Below, piece by piece: positions 7,946 to 16,738 of a stretch of DNA of 64,000 nucleotides. Below the pieces are notes generated by a model. That model worked only from the letters and a program-made list of their open reading frames with translations, did not search any database and had not been told where the DNA came from. The DNA is from Methylocaldum marinum (GTDB lineage: Bacteria; Pseudomonadota; Gammaproteobacteria; Methylococcales; Methylococcaceae). Numbering within the stretch: position 1 is the first letter of the stretch; each line of letters opens with the position of its first letter. The translations under genes and the position numbers were made by a program. The DNA is taken from positions 3,200,395 to 3,264,394 of the forward strand of contig NZ_AP017928.1 of NCBI RefSeq assembly GCF_003584645.1. Reading direction: 5' to 3'.

Positions 7946-8401
7946 TTAGGCCGTACCGGCGGCAGAACGCTCACCGTACTTCTTGGCCGCCTGGCGGCAG
8001 AAAGCATCGACAAAAGACTCGGTCACTTCCTTGAAAAAACCGCCAAAAGCCATTCCCAACAGGGCATTGGCGAACTCGAAGTCGAGCCGGAAGGTAGCCT
8101 CGCAACCGCCGGTCGCACTCGGCTCGAACCGCCAGTGCCCACGCAAGTGCTTGAATGGTCCTTCAACCAGATTCATCCGGATATGTTTGCTGTCTTCCAT
8201 GGAATTTTCCGTGGTGAAGGAAAACTTGATCTTGCCTTTGGACAGCGTGATGGTCGCCCTGAGCGCATTGGGCGTTTTTGAAAGCAGTTTCACGTTGCTG
8301 CACAAAGGAAGGTAACTGGGATAGGATTGAACATCGTTTACCAGATCGTACATTTCTTTGGGCGTATAGTTGACGCAGACACTCGTGCAGATTACCGCCA
8401 T
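7946..8401 (-). CDS. START-domain protein of the RatA / COQ10 family
   Basis: The 151-residue protein matches the polyketide cyclase/COQ10-type START fold. It opens with beta-strand VNYTPKEMYDLVNDVQSYPSYLPLC, the usual family signature, and ends with the amphipathic C-terminal helix (GFFKEVTESFVDAFCRQAAKKYG). Relatives include E. coli RatA, reported to block ribosomal subunit association, and ubiquinone-binding COQ10 proteins. In many gammaproteobacteria the gene sits by rnfH/smpB. That context is missing here, so the name RatA is by sequence only. The ATG at 8401 follows a weak AAGGTTGG site. Confidence 0.85.
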   Translation of the reverse strand: MAVICTSVCVNYTPKEMYDLVNDVQSYPSYLPLCSNVKLLSKTPNALRATITLSKGKIKFSFTTENSMEDSKHIRMNLVEGPFKHLRGHWRFEPSATGGCEATFRLDFEFANALLGMAFGGFFKEVTESFVDAFCRQAAKKYGERSAAGTA

Positions 8402-8560
8402 ATCAAAACCAACCTTAAATTTCTCATATCAGCGTTAGCGGCGCCGGCCGAGGCGATCATCGCACATCTTCGGCCGTACGCGGACATTTCGGGAAAACAG
8501 TATTGAACCCAACCGGCCTGCCTCTCATGCACTCGTCACGCGGCAGAGGCATCGGCCTCC

Positions 8561-9022
8561 TCATTTCGTCAGCTTCGAAACATTCTCCAAACTTTCGCTC
8601 AGACGCTTGATCTCTTCCTCGGCGCGGACTTGGCTGGTTACATCATACTGAATGCCGAGATAATAAATGACCTTCCCATCTCGATCGAAGAGCGGCGTGA
8701 GTGCGAGATGATTATAAAAGAGCTCGCCGTTCTTTCGATAATTGCGGAGCGTCACTTCGATCGGTTGAGCGTTCGCCAGGGCTTCCCTGATCTGGGCGCA
8801 AGCATCCTGATCTCTGTCATTCCCCTGTAAAAACCGGCAGTTTCGCCCAAGGATTTCTTGCCGGCTGTATCCGGTGATCTGTTCAAATGCTTTATTCGCA
8901 TAGACGATGGGCATGTCTTCCAGGTCCGGGTCGGCCAGAGTTACGCCATTGACGCACGCATCGAGAATCGTGGCCAGCACCTGGGGAATGAGTCCCGGAT
9001 CCTTATCCACAACGAAGGCCAT
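8561..9022 (-). CDS. Short LOV-domain (blue-light) PAS protein
   Basis: The 153-residue protein is a single PAS domain of the LOV class. The flavin-binding core motif GRNCRFLQG is intact, with the photoreactive Cys62, Arg63 and Gln66. Asn94, Asn104 and Gln125 (YLGIQYDVT) match the other FMN contacts. After the core comes a charged helix (about 130-153, VRAEEEIKRLSESLENVSK) of J-alpha/coiled-coil type, and no output domain. Such short LOV proteins dimerise and signal through a partner. An AGGAGG ribosome site precedes the ATG at 9022. The next gene upstream is an SRPBCC protein in the same direction. Confidence 0.9.
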   Translation of the reverse strand: MAFVVDKDPGLIPQVLATILDACVNGVTLADPDLEDMPIVYANKAFEQITGYSRQEILGRNCRFLQGNDRDQDACAQIREALANAQPIEVTLRNYRKNGELFYNHLALTPLFDRDGKVIYYLGIQYDVTSQVRAEEEIKRLSESLENVSKLTK

Positions 9023-9103
9023 AATCGGTTCCTCCTATTTCTCACTTCAATCTTTCGCTTCGGCTTATCGTTTGTCGAAAAACCGCGCCAAGTTCCCATT
9101 GGC

Positions 9104-9574
9104 TTATTCGTGGCCTTCCAGCAGGCCTTTCAGATTCTTGACCGTCCGCTCGGCACCATCCTGGACGGCGACTCGAATCAATTTTTCGAAAGGACGCATG
9201 AACAGTTCGAGTTCCGACAGCTCGAAAGTAAACGCGACCTGAGTGGATGGAGTCGGCATAGTCTTTTGCTCGAAGTCATAGACACAGCGGTAGGGACTGG
9301 ACACCCCGCTGAAGCAAAGCCGCTTGTTCGGTTGATAATCGGTTACCCTGAAGGTCGATTCGGTCCGGTGACCATGATCGACTCGAACCTGTCGCGCCAG
9401 GGTGCCAAGACGCAACGGCCCTTCCGACAAGCACCTCAATTCGACGACTTCGGGTGACCACTTCGGGTAATTCGCGAAAAACTCGTCGCTTATGAAATGG
9501 AAAACTTCGTCTACGGGTTTCTTGATGACCGTGGTCGCCTTGGCCTTAACGGGCTGACTTGAGCCAAACATCAT
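9104..9574 (-). CDS. SRPBCC / polyketide cyclase-like protein
   Basis: The 156-residue protein shows the helix-grip layout. An N-terminal strand leads into KPVDEVFHFISD, followed by FANYPKWSPEVVEL, several central strands (STFRVTDYQPNKRLCFSG) and a C-terminal helix (FEKLIRVAVQDGAERTVKNLKGLLEG). This family binds hydrophobic ligands or acts as aromatase/cyclase; no substrate can be inferred. Its ATG is preceded by a consensus AGGAGG. It lies 81 bases upstream of the LOV gene on the same strand, so the two may be co-transcribed. Confidence 0.8.
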   Translation of the reverse strand: MMFGSSQPVKAKATTVIKKPVDEVFHFISDEFFANYPKWSPEVVELRCLSEGPLRLGTLARQVRVDHGHRTESTFRVTDYQPNKRLCFSGVSSPYRCVYDFEQKTMPTPSTQVAFTFELSELELFMRPFEKLIRVAVQDGAERTVKNLKGLLEGHE

Positions 9575-9767
9575 TTGCGCCTCCTGAAGTTCCTGGCGTC
9601 GTTACCGTACACACCGATATCCCGTCTATCCGGTTAATCTGCTCGCCCCATGACAATGGCACCGAAACGGAGAGCCCTCCCGACTGCTCCCATACCGCGA
9701 TCCAAAAACAGAGCGCCCCGACCGACGAAAACCGGACTCGACTGCATTTCCAACCGACCCCGGCCGC

Positions 9768-10922
9768 TTACAGGACGTAGGTATCGATTCCCGCAAGCAA
9801 TAGATCGTATTGCGCTTCAACGATTTCCTTCACGATCGTTGCGGGGAATCCCCCCACCACATTACGCTCCAGCGCCAGCCATCCCACCGCGTCCCGCGGC
9901 CCCAGGCTGATCACATAGCCCAGGTCGTGGTGAAGGTAAGGCTCCAGCACCTTGACCAGTCCCGAATGCCTGAGAATATTCCGCGCCGCCAACTTGCCTT
10001 TGCGCACGGCAGACTGTGCCGTCAGCGCGTTCGAGCCCAGGGAGCGGTAATACGAACAGTCGCCGGCAGTGAAAATACGGTCCAAGACCTCTCCGTCCGC
10101 AAGCACCTGACCGAAAAAATTGGCATGCAAGCGAATGCCGGGGCTTTTGCCGACGAACAGCAGAGTCAGATTCGAATCGAGTTCAGACAAGTCGCCCGTT
10201 TCCACCGCTTCGATAACGGCATGGTTTGCCTCCTGAGCGCGAAAAAAACACCCGGGCACATATTCGATTGCAAGATCTGCCATTCGAGCCTGCGCATACT
10301 GTCCCAATCTGGCATCGAACTGGCTCAGCACCCCATGCTCGGAATCCACCAAGCGCAGCCGGCAGGGAATACGGCGCTCGCGTACGAAATGGGCAATTTC
10401 GAACAAGTACTGGATTCCCGTCGCACCGCTCCCGACCACGCTGATCCAAGGCTCGGGAGTGTCCGCTGCCGCCAGGTTTTCCCGCAGAATTTCCGGACCC
10501 GATTTTTCGACGAAATCATCGAGATCGATGACTCGGCCGGATTTTTCGAGTTTTTTGAATCCGGTACCGGTTGCGATCAGCAGGTAATCGAACCCGATCT
10601 CCTCCGGGCCGACCGGAATGACACGCTCGCTCTGCCACTGTTTCAGGGCGGTATCGTCGAATGTCAGGTCCGCCATGATGTGACGAAAATTGAAACGCTT
10701 CTCCAAGGCCTGGAAAGGCAGTTTGAAATCCTCGAGCGGACGGCGAAAACTTTCGTGAAGATGGGTAATCTTAAGGTGATAAGGCCGGCGATCGATGAGG
10801 ACGATCTCCGCATCGGGACGGTATTTGCGAATCGTGATCAGTGCCGAGAGACCTGAATAGCCACCGCCTATGATGACTAGCTTGAGTGCTTGCTTACTGG
10901 GGAAATAAAATGGCAGAAACAT
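9768..10922 (-). CDS. NDH-2-like FAD-dependent pyridine nucleotide-disulphide oxidoreductase
   Basis: The 384-residue protein has an N-terminal FAD-binding motif (LVIIGGGYSGLSA, about residues 15-27). A central NAD(P)-binding Rossmann segment (ISVVGSGATGIQYLFEIA) follows. The second FAD signature FTAGDCSYY near residue 297 precedes the conserved SAVRKGKLAARNI helix. This is the architecture of type II NADH dehydrogenases and sulphide:quinone reductases. The SQR-type cysteine pair is not evident, which favours an NADH dehydrogenase-like enzyme. A TTG 45 bases upstream is possible, but ATG 10922 is the more natural start. No operon partner. Confidence 0.8.
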   Translation of the reverse strand: MFLPFYFPSKQALKLVIIGGGYSGLSALITIRKYRPDAEIVLIDRRPYHLKITHLHESFRRPLEDFKLPFQALEKRFNFRHIMADLTFDDTALKQWQSERVIPVGPEEIGFDYLLIATGTGFKKLEKSGRVIDLDDFVEKSGPEILRENLAAADTPEPWISVVGSGATGIQYLFEIAHFVRERRIPCRLRLVDSEHGVLSQFDARLGQYAQARMADLAIEYVPGCFFRAQEANHAVIEAVETGDLSELDSNLTLLFVGKSPGIRLHANFFGQVLADGEVLDRIFTAGDCSYYRSLGSNALTAQSAVRKGKLAARNILRHSGLVKVLEPYLHHDLGYVISLGPRDAVGWLALERNVVGGFPATIVKEIVEAQYDLLLAGIDTYVL

Positions 10923-11192
10923 ATCCGTTCTCGTTTTGCTGTTTTTTCTTCTGTGAATTCCCCACAATCGACGGACTGATTTTTGGAAACGCTACGCTAC
11001 AGCCATTTTGCCGGGGAAATTCCCGCTTTTCGTAAGACTTGCCGGCCCCCATAAAGATTCCCCTTCGTTCGGCACCGCTGATCCCGCCGCAACCAGGTCC
11101 ATGAAGATTCGTCGCCCGAACTATGAAAGTATCCAGTTAGATCGTATTGTGTTATCCGGAATCCGCGAACTACGACAATAAGGAACTGATTT

Positions 11193-11582
11193 ATGACCGA
11201 CCAAGATACCGTCTATCGCCGAGACGAAAAATCCAAGCGAATTCTGGTGGTCGACGACAACACGGACGCCGTCGAAAGTTTGGCTTTGTTGTTGGAGCTT
11301 GAAGGCCATGACGTCAGAACCGCCCTCGACGGGCCGGCTGCCCTCGAGTTGGCGTCCGATTTTCGGCCTGAGGCCGTTCTTCTGGATATCGGCCTTCCCG
11401 GCATGGACGGCTACGAAGTAGCCCGCAGACTGCGTGACCGTCCGGAAACGCGCGAAGCGTTGATCATCGCCATCACCGGTTATGGCCAACTCGAAGATCG
11501 AGCTCTCACCAAAGCCGCGGGGTTCAATCATCACCTGGTAAAGCCGGTCGATCCGGAAGAACTGGGCGCTTTGCTTACCTAG
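11193..11582 (+). CDS. Single-domain response regulator (CheY-like receiver)
   Basis: The 129 residues comprise only a receiver domain. Acidic pocket Asp21/Asp22 (VVDDN), phospho-acceptor Asp65 (VLLDIGLPG), Thr95 (IAITG) and Lys117 (LVKPVD) are all present. This sequence type ([15 protein letters not shown]) is common as the C-terminal receiver of hybrid histidine kinases and as a stand-alone relay protein. With no output domain it must act by protein-protein contact. No kinase is adjacent. ATAAGGAAC precedes the ATG. Confidence 0.9.
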   Translation: MTDQDTVYRRDEKSKRILVVDDNTDAVESLALLLELEGHDVRTALDGPAALELASDFRPEAVLLDIGLPGMDGYEVARRLRDRPETREALIIAITGYGQLEDRALTKAAGFNHHLVKPVDPEELGALLT

Positions 11583-11814
11583 CACCGCGTATTATCAGAC
11601 ATCAGTGGAATAACACATTTTGGGGAATCGCGGGATGAATCGTTCATATTTCTTCCTCAGGCTAGAACCGAAACCCGGCCTTGTCGGTCGGTGCCCCATC
11701 GTGGCCGGCCTGAACGGCTACCAGGCGGAACCGGATCACCGCTCATCAGTCGAATCAACCTGACGCTCTGATCGAACAACTCTATTGCGAACCGGGTGTT
11801 CCACTTCAAGGGCG

Positions 11815-13059
11815 ATGTTTCTCGAACCCCCACGAAAAGCGAACCGAAAGAGCCGGGCTTTCCGTATCCGCGAGCGTACGGCCTTACTGTGCTACTGGAT
11901 TTGGGCCTTGGCTTTCATTTCCGGCTGCGCGTCGATCGATTCGGGAACAGCGCCGATGCCGAGGGGCTTTGAACGCTATACCGACATGGCGGTAAAGCTT
12001 CCGGTTTCGTCTGCTTTCGGTCCCGACCGGCGGCTTTGGCGAATCGTTCCGACCACCGACCAGATCTACGTCGATTTTTCCACCGACTACGGCAAGACCT
12101 TCAGCTCTCCGGTGGCGGTCAACCCGGAGCGCGTGCCGATCCGGACGCAAAGCGAGTACCGTCCGCAGATTGCCGTCGACCCCGCCGGGCGCGTTTATGT
12201 CGCCTACCCTGCCTTCGGCTTGCAACCGTGGACCACCTACCTGAGCGTCTCTGAAGATCAAGGCCGCCGTTTCAGCCCGCCGGAACCCTTGAGCAGCACG
12301 GCGAGAACCGCCAATTCGTTTCAGGCGGTACTGGCGATGAGTCCCAAAGGCGAGTTGCACGCGTTCTGGCACGATGAGCGCGAAGGCGCCGACGAAGCCC
12401 GGGGCAACGACATCTTTCACACGGTCCTGGATGCCCAGGGGAAAACCGTTCGATCCAATCAGAAAATCGCCGACGATGTCTGTAGTTGCTGCCGTCTTGC
12501 CGTCGCTTTCGAAAACGACGGACGTCCTGCTTTGGTCACCCGCTTCATTTACACCGGCAATGTCCGCGATCATGGCCTGCTCAAGCCCAAGGACCAAGAG
12601 GCAAAATGGCTGGCGACGCGGGTCACCGACGACGCTTGGGAAATCGAGGCCTGTCCCGTTCACGGACCGGCGCTTTCCATCGGCCCGGACGGACGCTATC
12701 ACCTCGCTTGGTTCACCCAGGGAAGCAAGCGCCAAGGCGTGTTCTATGCCTATTCCGACGATCAGGGGCGAAGCTTCTCCAAACCCATGGCCTTGGGCGT
12801 TCGCGACCGCTTGCCGGGACATCCGGCCGTATTGGCCACGAGCGATCGAGTCGTTCTCGCCTGGAACGAGTTCGACGGCCGGAAAAATCAGGCCATGGTC
12901 AAACAGTCCCGGGACAGCGGAACAACCTGGTCCGCTGCAACAGCAGCGGCGGAATCGGACTCCGAAGCCGATTTTCCGCTCCTCCTGACCGACGGCCAGG
13001 CGATCTTTCTGTCGTGGAATAGCCTAGACAAGGGGTACCGCTTGATCCGCATCGATTGA
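11815..13059 (+). CDS. Exported BNR/Asp-box (sialidase-like) lipoprotein
   Basis: The product has 414 residues from ATG 11815 (a TTG lies 30 bases upstream). After a basic N-region comes a hydrophobic stretch ending in the lipobox FISGC (Cys near residue 38), so it is probably lipid-anchored. Several Asp-box motifs recur: STDYGKTF, SEDQGRRF, SDDQGRSF and SRDSGTTW, the blade signature of six-bladed sialidase-type propellers. Catalytic Arg/Tyr residues of true sialidases cannot be assigned, so a non-enzymatic binding propeller is as likely. The stop overlaps the upstream reading frame of the thioredoxin-fold gene that follows, suggesting an operon. Confidence 0.75.
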   Translation: MFLEPPRKANRKSRAFRIRERTALLCYWIWALAFISGCASIDSGTAPMPRGFERYTDMAVKLPVSSAFGPDRRLWRIVPTTDQIYVDFSTDYGKTFSSPVAVNPERVPIRTQSEYRPQIAVDPAGRVYVAYPAFGLQPWTTYLSVSEDQGRRFSPPEPLSSTARTANSFQAVLAMSPKGELHAFWHDEREGADEARGNDIFHTVLDAQGKTVRSNQKIADDVCSCCRLAVAFENDGRPALVTRFIYTGNVRDHGLLKPKDQEAKWLATRVTDDAWEIEACPVHGPALSIGPDGRYHLAWFTQGSKRQGVFYAYSDDQGRSFSKPMALGVRDRLPGHPAVLATSDRVVLAWNEFDGRKNQAMVKQSRDSGTTWSAATAAAESDSEADFPLLLTDGQAIFLSWNSLDKGYRLIRID

Positions 13060-13100
13060 TCGATTCGCTCTCATCCCTTCCGACTCCTATGTGTATCGAT

Positions 13101-13583
13101 ATGAAGAAAATATTTGCTCCGCTTTGCCTGCTCCTGACGCTGTGTTCAGCTCCGTTATACGCCGAAAATCAAACGCAGCCGTTCAAAGCCGGCACTCTCA
13201 ACGAAATTTTGAAAGCTCGACAGGGAAAACCTTTCATGCTCATGTTCTGGTCCCTGGATTGCACGAGTTGCATGAAAGACCTGGATGCCCTTTCGGCCTC
13301 GATGAAAAAGCATCCGAAACTGGACCTGGTCATGGTTTCCACCGACGAGGCCGAATTTTCCGGCGAGGTGGCCGAGGTGCTGGAAAAACACAAACTTGGC
13401 CAGGTCGAATCGTGGATCTTCGACGAGTCAAACGCACAGCGACTGCGCTACGAAGTGGACCCCTCCTGGTACGGCGAACTACCCCGCAGTTATTTCTACG
13501 ATGCGGGTCACAACCGCCTGCCGGTCAGTGGTGCCATAACGACCGAGCATATCGATGCCTGGGTCGCGGCGGTCAAACCCTGA
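13101..13583 (+). CDS. Periplasmic thioredoxin-fold (TlpA-like) protein
   Basis: From ATG 13101 the protein has 160 residues; ATG 13089 would add four. A signal peptide (KKIFAPLCLLLTLCSAPLYA) is followed by a thioredoxin fold with redox motif CTSC (Cys54/Cys57 in FWSLDCTSCMKD). The downstream LPRSYFYDAGH supplies the cis-proline segment and precedes the glycine-containing strand. TlpA-like proteins reduce or isomerise disulphides and often serve metal-centre or cytochrome assembly. Pairing with the upstream lipoprotein suggests a shared periplasmic role, but none can be named. Confidence 0.8.
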   Translation: MKKIFAPLCLLLTLCSAPLYAENQTQPFKAGTLNEILKARQGKPFMLMFWSLDCTSCMKDLDALSASMKKHPKLDLVMVSTDEAEFSGEVAEVLEKHKLGQVESWIFDESNAQRLRYEVDPSWYGELPRSYFYDAGHNRLPVSGAITTEHIDAWVAAVKP

Positions 13584-14233
13584 GAGGACATAAGGGACAA
13601 CGAATCCCTTATGTTTTTGGCCGTTGCCGCGACGGCCCGCTTTACCGGGAGTCATTGGCGCTGTCGGCCAGGGTAAATCGACCCAGGTATTCGTAGGTCG
13701 GCAATCCTTTGCCGACACAGACGGTTGATCGCCGCTTTATGTCGGAAAAGGATTTCCGAGACTCGCGAGCTCCCGTACGGTAAATATGAAAATGCTCTGG
13801 CTTCAAATGACAGCCAGCTCCGGCGGAATCAGGTACTCCCGGATTCCGCCGCATGCTCACGAGTTTTCGGCGCACCGGTCTTCATAAATTCAGCCCACAC
13901 CGAAGCAACCGGCTGTACCGTCTATCGGGCTTCTTCGACCGCGGTCGGTACCCTGCTTCCGGTTTCGAGTCCCGCAGCGCCGCCGTCAAGAACCATCCGT
14001 TTACCGGCTAGCACATAAGGCACAATCTACTATACTTCCGCAGCAGCGTACCACAGGGACAGAGCCGCTTCTGATCGGTGACCGAACCCGCCTCAAAGAT
14101 TCCGCAACGGATCGGCGACGTATGGAAAAGGATCTGTCCACAGCTTCGTTAGCGAGATGCCCCCTGCCCTGCCAACGAAGTTTGGATGTCCGGATTGGCA
14201 AACGTGTTCCCACAACAAAAACAGGAGTTGACT
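13584..14233. other. 650-bp intergenic region with family A repeat
   Basis: No plausible gene. A family A unit GTAGGTCGGCAATCCTTTGC (13693-13712) faces an inverted, diverged partner GTCGGAAAAGGATTTCCGA near 13741-13759. The rest holds nothing I can assign. Confidence 0.6.
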
Positions 14234-14932
14234 ATGGCAATGACATTACGGCGCGGCGACCGCGGGCCCGAAGTACAGCGGTTGCAGGAACTGTTGAATA
14301 CCCGCCTGAAGCCTATCCCTAGATTGCGGCCGGACGGTGATTTCGGTGCTCTTACGGAAGCGGTTGTCCGTGAGTACCAAGTGTCCGTCGGCCTCGGTAT
14401 TGACGGAATCGTCGGACCGCGCACTTGGGCAGCATTGGAAAAGGGTCTCGTCACGCCGATGCCCGCAGCCATTCCGGGCCACTACCCGGATGCGCCGTGG
14501 ATGGCGGTCGCCGGGAAAGAGATCGGACAGAAGGCAGTTGCCGGCAGAGCGTACAATCCGCGCATTCTGGATTACCACGCCACGACCACGTTGCGAGCGC
14601 AATCGGATGAGACCGCATGGTGTTCGGCATTCGTCAATTGGTGTCTACGGCAAGCCGGCATTACCGGAACCAATTCCGCGGGCGCCGCCAGTTGGCTGAC
14701 ATGGAAGGGAGGACAACCGGTTGGCCCCCGCCCCGGCGCCATTACCGTCATCCATAACCCTCGCATGGTCAATACCCGTTTATCTCGATCGGGCAATCAT
14801 GTCGGATTTTTGCTGCAGGACACCGGCAGCCACTATAAGTTGCTGGGCGGTAATCAAAAGGCGATGGTGAAGACTTCGTCCTTTCCAAAGTCATCCTGGC
14901 ACCTCAAAGGCTATCGATGGCCCAAGCAGTGA
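14234..14932 (+). CDS. Peptidoglycan-binding domain fused to a Cys/His (NlpC/P60-CHAP-like) hydrolase, TIGR02594-type
   Basis: The 232-residue protein starts at ATG 14234 after CAGGAG. Residues 5-70 are a PG_binding_1 domain (LRRGDRGPEVQRLQELL, GDFGALTEAVVREYQ, GIDGIVGPRTWAAL). Residues 88-232 form a papain-like amidase/endopeptidase with Cys130 in ETAWCSAFVNWCL and His179 in SGNHVGFLL as the likely catalytic pair. No signal peptide is visible. The enzyme would therefore need holin, secretion-system or lysis release to reach the wall, which recalls phage endolysins or type VI effectors. No phage genes are around it. Two secreted paralogs follow at 18 and 619 bases. Confidence 0.8.
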   Translation: MAMTLRRGDRGPEVQRLQELLNTRLKPIPRLRPDGDFGALTEAVVREYQVSVGLGIDGIVGPRTWAALEKGLVTPMPAAIPGHYPDAPWMAVAGKEIGQKAVAGRAYNPRILDYHATTTLRAQSDETAWCSAFVNWCLRQAGITGTNSAGAASWLTWKGGQPVGPRPGAITVIHNPRMVNTRLSRSGNHVGFLLQDTGSHYKLLGGNQKAMVKTSSFPKSSWHLKGYRWPKQ

Positions 14933-14950
14933 CGGTGAAAGGAATACAGT

Positions 14951-15379
14951 ATGCTCGTGTTAAGGCTTTTATTACCGCTGATCCTGTTGATTTCCGGCGC
15001 ATGCGCGGCCGAAGTACCGGACCCGGAACTCCAAGCATTCTGGACTCAGTTTCGGCAAGCCGTGCTGGCCCGCAATAAGAACAAAGTCGCCGCCATGACC
15101 CAATTTCCGTTCGAGGTGCGTGGAGTGGTTGATAGCTCTCCCGTCAAGCATTACAACCGCAAGGGATTTTTCGACATCTACGAGCGGCTGATGGTACAGC
15201 GCACCGATATTCTCTCCGGCAACCAGTTTATTTCGAAGTCCATGATCGAACTCATCGAAGAGAACCCCGAAATCCCGCCGAAGGACGTCTTGACCGAGAA
15301 CCAGATGCGCTTCGAGGACTTCGTATTCGAACGGGTTCGAGGCCGCTGGCGGTTTACCCGCGCTTACCTGGAAGAGTGA
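14951..15379 (+). CDS. Secreted protein of unknown function, tandem paralog 1
   Basis: The 142-residue protein has a clear signal peptide (LRLLLPLILLISGACA, cleaved near residue 19) and a mature part of about 120 residues beginning EVPDPELQAFW. The mature part has conserved stretches MTQFPFEVRG, YNRKGFFDIYERLMVQR, FVFERVRGRWRFTRAYLEE. I do not recognise the family. It starts 18 bases after the peptidoglycan hydrolase with GTGAAAGGA as ribosome site, so the two are probably co-transcribed. The next gene is a close duplicate. Confidence 0.75.
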   Translation: MLVLRLLLPLILLISGACAAEVPDPELQAFWTQFRQAVLARNKNKVAAMTQFPFEVRGVVDSSPVKHYNRKGFFDIYERLMVQRTDILSGNQFISKSMIELIEENPEIPPKDVLTENQMRFEDFVFERVRGRWRFTRAYLEE

Positions 15380-15551
15380 ATCCCGGTCTCCCGGGCGAGA
15401 ACCTTGCCGGCGCATGGTCATCCGGATGAGAAGGGTGCCGTCGATCGCCTCCGCCGGACCGACCCAAGAAACGCCGGTTTTCAGTCGGAATCTCGCCCGG
15501 GCCGTCTTGCAGCAGCCGAAACCGTCCGCGGTACGGCGAAAGGAACACAGC

Positions 15552-15989
15552 ATGCACGCATTAAGGCTTTTATTACCGCTTATCCTGTTGATCTCCTCGA
15601 TTTCCGGCGCATGCGCGGCCGAAGTACCGGACCCGGAACTCCAGGCATTCTGGACCCGGTTCCGGCAGGCCGTACTGGCCTACGATAAGAACAAAGTCGC
15701 CACCATGACCCGGTTTCCGTTCGAGGTGCGTGGAGTGTATTACGGCGATCCCGGCAAGGATTACAACCGCAAGGGATTTCTCGCCATCTACGAGCGGCTG
15801 ATGGTACAACGGATTTCTGTTCCCTCCGGCAACGTAAGCATTGAGAAATCCATGATCGAATTCATCGAAGATAAGACCGAGATTGCGCCGAAGGACGTCT
15901 CGACCGAGAGCCGGATGCGCTTCGAGCAATTCGTATTCGAGCGGGTTCGAGGCCGCTGGCTATTTACGCGCGCTTACCTGGAAGAGTGA
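15552..15989 (+). CDS. Secreted protein of unknown function, tandem paralog 2
   Basis: The 145-residue protein from ATG 15552 is a duplicate of the preceding one. The signal peptide and the EVPDPELQAFW, FPFEVRGV, YNRKGF, IYERLMVQR, MRFE and FVFERVRGRWLFTRAYLEE blocks are near-identical. Differences concentrate in the middle of the mature part (VYYGDPGKD versus VVDSSPVKH; SVPSGNVSIEK versus DILSGNQFISK). It keeps a GCGAAAGGA ribosome site like the first copy, so the duplicated unit included upstream DNA. Localised divergence in an otherwise conserved pair would suit a binding or inhibitor role, but that is speculation. Confidence 0.75.
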   Translation: MHALRLLLPLILLISSISGACAAEVPDPELQAFWTRFRQAVLAYDKNKVATMTRFPFEVRGVYYGDPGKDYNRKGFLAIYERLMVQRISVPSGNVSIEKSMIEFIEDKTEIAPKDVSTESRMRFEQFVFERVRGRWLFTRAYLEE

Positions 15990-16059
15990 GTGCCGGTCGC
16001 CCGGGTGAGAACCATCGCCGTCCAGACTTCCGGTCTCTACACAACGCACGACTGCCGCC

Positions 16060-16470
16060 ATGTTCAAACTTTTCGCCTACGGTACCCTCCAGCTTCCGGA
16101 GGTGATGCGGGCCGTTACCGGCGGCATTTTCCCGTCGCAGCCCGCCCGGTTACCGCATTACGCCCGCTATCGCATTCGCAACCGGGTTTATCCGGGGCTC
16201 CGCAAGGAGCCGGGCAGCTTTACCGACGGGCTGCTTTACGAGGCACTATCGGCAAGAGCGATCAAAGATCTGGACGCATTCGAAGACGACTATTACCGGC
16301 GGGAAACCCTGACCGTGGCCACCCTAGACGGGGTTCAAACCGATGCTGAAGTTTATGTCGTTCCGCCCGCGCATTACCGGCTGCTCCTCGACCGGAGCTG
16401 GGACCTGGAGCAGTTCAAACAAACCCGGCTCAGTGAATTTTTGACGCGTTGTCGCCGTCTAAATGAATAA
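16060..16470 (+). CDS. Gamma-glutamylcyclotransferase-like (GGCT/AIG2 fold) protein
   Basis: The 136-residue protein begins FKLFAYGTLQLPEVM, the YGTL motif that forms the substrate loop of the GGCT fold. It has the probable catalytic Glu75 in DAFEDDYYRRETLTV. The family converts gamma-glutamyl amides to 5-oxoproline and a free amine, or cleaves related gamma-glutamylamines. Length is normal. It is monocistronic by appearance. Whether it acts with the GCS2/M14 pair at 1.5-4 kb is untested. Confidence 0.85.
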   Translation: MFKLFAYGTLQLPEVMRAVTGGIFPSQPARLPHYARYRIRNRVYPGLRKEPGSFTDGLLYEALSARAIKDLDAFEDDYYRRETLTVATLDGVQTDAEVYVVPPAHYRLLLDRSWDLEQFKQTRLSEFLTRCRRLNE

Positions 16471-16738
16471 ATCGAAGGTTTCACGCCGGCCCTGCCTGCC
16501 CGACAAGAATGTGAGTACGTCACGCCGCTGGAAATCCGCTTTCGATACGACTCGCAATCGCCGAAAGGCCCAGAATTACAAGCGCTGAAACACACATCCA
16601 TCGCCGCGTCGGCAGTTCGGCACCAAAACCTTACGCAAAAACCTTGCGCCTATGTCTTTGCCGATGATTTCCACGCTATTATTCCTCGTGCAAACTGTCT
16701 TATAGAAATTAGAAACCAGCGGATGTTGGAGCCAAACG

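Noticed and set aside
7711..8034. 107-codon Arg-rich open frame before the START-domain gene
   Set aside because: Composition is non-protein-like, there is no ribosome site, and its 3' part overlaps the START-domain gene antisense.
14234..14932. Prophage remnant suggested by the endolysin-like hydrolase
   Set aside because: No holin, tail, capsid or integrase gene is near; neighbours are ordinary or secreted proteins.
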